Position numbers and translations under genes: made by a program
Part shown: one piece after another, positions 61,438 to 64,000 of the stretch
How the letters are laid out: each line of letters begins with the position of its first letter
Numbering within the stretch: the stretch's first letter is position 1
Origin: Channa striata
Taxonomy: Eukaryota > Chordata > Actinopteri > Anabantiformes > Channidae
Direction: 5' to 3'
DNA: 64,000 nucleotides
NCBI GenBank assembly: GCA_033026295.1
Contig: CM065185.1
Location: forward strand, 2,418,001 to 2,482,000
Notes under the pieces: model-generated
The model's database searches: none
The model's input: the letters and a program-made list of their open reading frames with translations, nothing else
Told to the model about the DNA's origin: nothing

Positions 61438-61560
61438 TGGCCCGTAGGTGTGAATAGTTGTGTGTCTGTGAATGTCTCTCTTTGTTGACTCTGAGACAGA
61501 CTGAACACCCAGAAGACAATAAGTAGTTGAAGATGATGGATGGAATGTGTCTCATGCCTT
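61438..61560 (+). mobile_element. 3' part of the interrupted interspersed repeat
   Basis: GGCCCGTAGGTGTGAATAGTTGTGTGTCTGTG followed by AGATGATGGATGGAATG resembles the distal half of the same repeat (AATTG-TGTGAATGGTTGTCTGTCT ... GATGGATGGATG). Confidence 0.5.
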
Positions 61561-61564
61561 TCTT

Positions 61565-64000
61565 TGCATGTCTATCTTAATGGGTTGTTAGTTAGTGCAT
61601 GCACATTTATTTAGTACTGCAATATAGTCTGTAATTTGTATTCAAACAGAAATAAAAATAATGTTATGAGAATGTTATGAAAAGCAAAAGACAGTAATTG
61701 TACTCTTCTAAAGAGTACAATTAGTATCTCCTCGTTAGGATTTAAATTCACCTTGACCTTTTAAAAGAAAGGCATGAAGAGATACCTTATGTCTGTCATG
61801 AATATGCAGTGATATTTGAATTTGTCAACACAGATAAGACACTTTTGAAACGGGAGGAAAAAAAACACAAGACAGAAGATGAAATGAGCAGGATTCAAAC
61901 GACAGGAGATAAATTTCTTCTTACGCCATGTCTTTGTGTCTGCGTGGTGCAGTGTGTCACCTCCGCACCCACACTGCTGTCTGTTCCAGGTGTCCATCAT
62001 GGTCCAACAGATGCCCGAATGTTTGTTCTGTTAGGAGTGTTTGTTCTGTTAGGAACCCTAATCCTGTTGGTCAAATATTAGGTAAACATAAGGTAAACAC
62101 ATACTGTATGCAGCCGTGGCAAAAAGTTTGGAAAAGTACCTTTAGTTTATTTGCTGCTTTATTTTGCAACCTACTTACTGTAAATGTCACTGAGTTTTAT
62201 GTTCTGCCTGTAAACATGTGATGTTATGATGTTTTTGGTAATTTCTGAAAACACAGTTGCTAAAAGGAGCTTTGATTCTATGTTCTTTGTGTTTGTCACC
62301 TTCAGGTTTACGTCATTAGTACCATGACTCATCAGTGGATATGGTGACAGATAAGGCAGGGTGTGTCTCTTGTGGTTGTTTCGGCACGTGCTCAACCACA
62401 AACTATTACTAAAAAGCATCCATCCATCCATCCGTTATGTTTAATCACTAATAACTACCTCATTCATTTGTGAAAAATGCTGAATTGACACCTTGGTATG
62501 CAAACATTTGTGCAGTTTACTTTAAAATCGTCCGCATCCATTATCTGATTGCATTGCTACAACTATAACCAGGTTCCCACTTATGCATTTGAAATCATCT
62601 CCATTTTCCTCTCTGACTTGTTTAAACACCTAGTTATAAAGGCTAGAAGGGAAATGTTAGCGGCTACATTTATCTTAATTATTAATCTTAATTATTGCAT
62701 ATTTGTTACAGTCATCAGTAAAGATATTGATTCGTCAGAGCTGCAGCTTTGTAGTGAGTGTGGAACAAGCGAGCATTCAAACGTCCTATTATTTCTCACT
62801 AACTTGGACATTGGAAGAAGTCATGATCTGTTGTTTGTGTTGCCTGTTTAATGATGGGTTTACCATCAGTGTCAGTGTGTGGCCTCGGGCTTATCTGTAA
62901 TGGAGGTTGGCGTGTGTTTGAAAGACAGGAACGCCTTGAGGAAAGAGGAGATCCGTTCTGACCTTATCCCTTTTCTGCTCCTTGCCCTCGTTTTTTCTTT
63001 TGTTTTTCTGCCCTTGTTTATCACCAGTGGCTTGTCGGTGTTTGCAGGGTAAACAGCCTCTTTGAGCCATTTATCAAAAATATTGGCAATATTTGTGAAT
63101 GCCAAGGTAGGAAGAGGATAAGAAAAAAAATCAAGTCTCAAATCAAGGGCACCTGTTTGGGAACTTCTGACTATTACAGAGCCATTGTACTAAGGAGGTT
63201 GAATTGGAACAGTTGTCCTGACAGTCTGGGTGTTCACTTTTTGGGGTTTTTAGTTTAGATCATTTGTTCCTTATGAAAACAGCAGCTGACAAACAAATTT
63301 CCACACGTCTTACCTGCTTCTAAATGTTTCACAGTAACTAACCATGTCTCGCTTCCTCTTTTAGTGGAGTGGTAGTTTTAAAAAAAAATCCCCATCAACT
63401 TAATTTGAAGGGAAGCCCAAAACTTTTACAGGAGATTACATCTTTATTATTCTATAGCCCATTGTTGTAATTGACTGTGAACCCAAACTGAACATATACA
63501 GACATAAACACATCAGTCATTGTCACAGCACCCAATAATCCCCTCAGCTGTGCAATACAGACATACTTGTTTGCAGGATGTGTGGAGGTGAACTCCTGAA
63601 CAGGAAATGAGATAGATCTCAGAACAGGCGATAGAGGCTTTGGTTGTTTTTTTGTTTTGTTTTTTTTCGTATGCAGTAAAAATCCTCTGAGCATACATTA
63701 TTATTGTTTTTGACAGGCAGGTTCTGCTTTTGTGGAACTCATAACAACTTGTCAGAACAAGTTAGTGTTATTATCAGTAGCAGCATCTGTGTTTTTCTAA
63801 TTAGAGGTAAATGACCTAACATAATAGGGCAATTAGTTAATGAAACAAGTGCCTCCCTCCTCCACAAACCACAACAAGTATTTATTGTAGATCAAGGTTT
63901 GTGCTCGCCAAATTAATTGTTTTCACCGATGTCCCCTGAGTGGGGAAGCGGCAGGATCTCTGCGGACGAACTAATGATCTAAGAACTACAGTTTAGTTCC
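61565..64000. other. Gene-free end of window
   Basis: AT-rich, no supported exon. It contains a perfect hairpin at 61695-61723 and a two-copy 18-bp tandem repeat at 62021-62054. If the 51.85 kb exon is real, this may be intronic. Confidence 0.4.
61695..61723. repeat. Perfect 13-bp stem, 3-nt loop hairpin
   Basis: 61695-61707 (TAATTGTACTCTT) and 61711-61723 are exact reverse complements around CTA. Confidence 0.88.

Overview
This window looks like an intergenic-rich piece of a teleost (ray-finned fish) chromosome. It is AT-rich and gene-poor, with long CA/GT microsatellites. Remnants of fish-type L2/CR1-like LINEs, Tc1/mariner elements and tRNA-like SINEs are scattered through it. I see no bacterial operons, CRISPR arrays or intact viral genes. 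All calls come from reading the sequence; no database search was possible.

The one gene I can support fully is an intron-containing Kruppel-like factor of the KLF2/KLF4/KLF17 group (best read as klf2-like) on the + strand, with coding exons at 26543-26626, 26743-27856 and 27947-28122. It encodes a predicted 457-residue transcription factor. Its parts, in order, are an N-terminal activation motif, a SUMO-type lysine site, a TPPSS phosphodegron-like motif, a basic nuclear-localisation stretch and three C-terminal C2H2 zinc fingers. A TATA-like promoter lies about 155 bp upstream of the start codon, and the 3' UTR ends at a canonical AATAAA near 28898.

A second, tentative gene begins on the + strand at about 51.6-51.88 kb. 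There a purine-rich 5' leader ends in an ATG in strong context, followed by ten codons and a consensus splice donor. Its remaining exons would lie beyond the window. A CpG-enriched, non-repetitive patch at 41.1-42.3 kb may be another promoter or exon.

Layout: 0-0.57 kb, 3' end of a minus-strand LINE; 1.1-1.83 kb, CA repeats; 2.1-2.95 kb, decayed minus-strand Tc1-like element; 3-7.6 kb, no gene seen; 7.68-8.5 kb, LINE fragments; 11.9-12.15 kb, Tc1 transposase fragment; 16.6 and 18.7 kb, a direct repeat of unknown type; 20.15 kb, SINE-like; 20.2-25.7 kb, no gene, one candidate conserved element; 25.7-28.95 kb, the KLF gene; 29.3-30.8 kb, LINE and SINE fragments; 32.0-32.6 kb, Tc1 fragment; 32.74-34.47 kb, the longest LINE copy, with its reverse-transcriptase active-site segment missing; 35.9-36.45 kb, SINE and MITE; 36.8-37.4 kb, inverted pair of LINE tails; 39.85-40.5 kb, tRNA-like interspersed repeats; 41-42.3 kb, CpG-rich patch; 48.15-48.92 kb, interspersed repeat plus Tc1 fossil; 51.6 kb onward, putative second gene and its long first intron.

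I found no convincing new biological system. The observations most worth checking are the 90-nt fully open in-frame intron between KLF fingers 1 and 2, the unidentified first exon at 51.85 kb, the inverted LINE-tail pair sharing derived substitutions, the 16.6/18.7 kb direct repeat, and several perfect hairpins.
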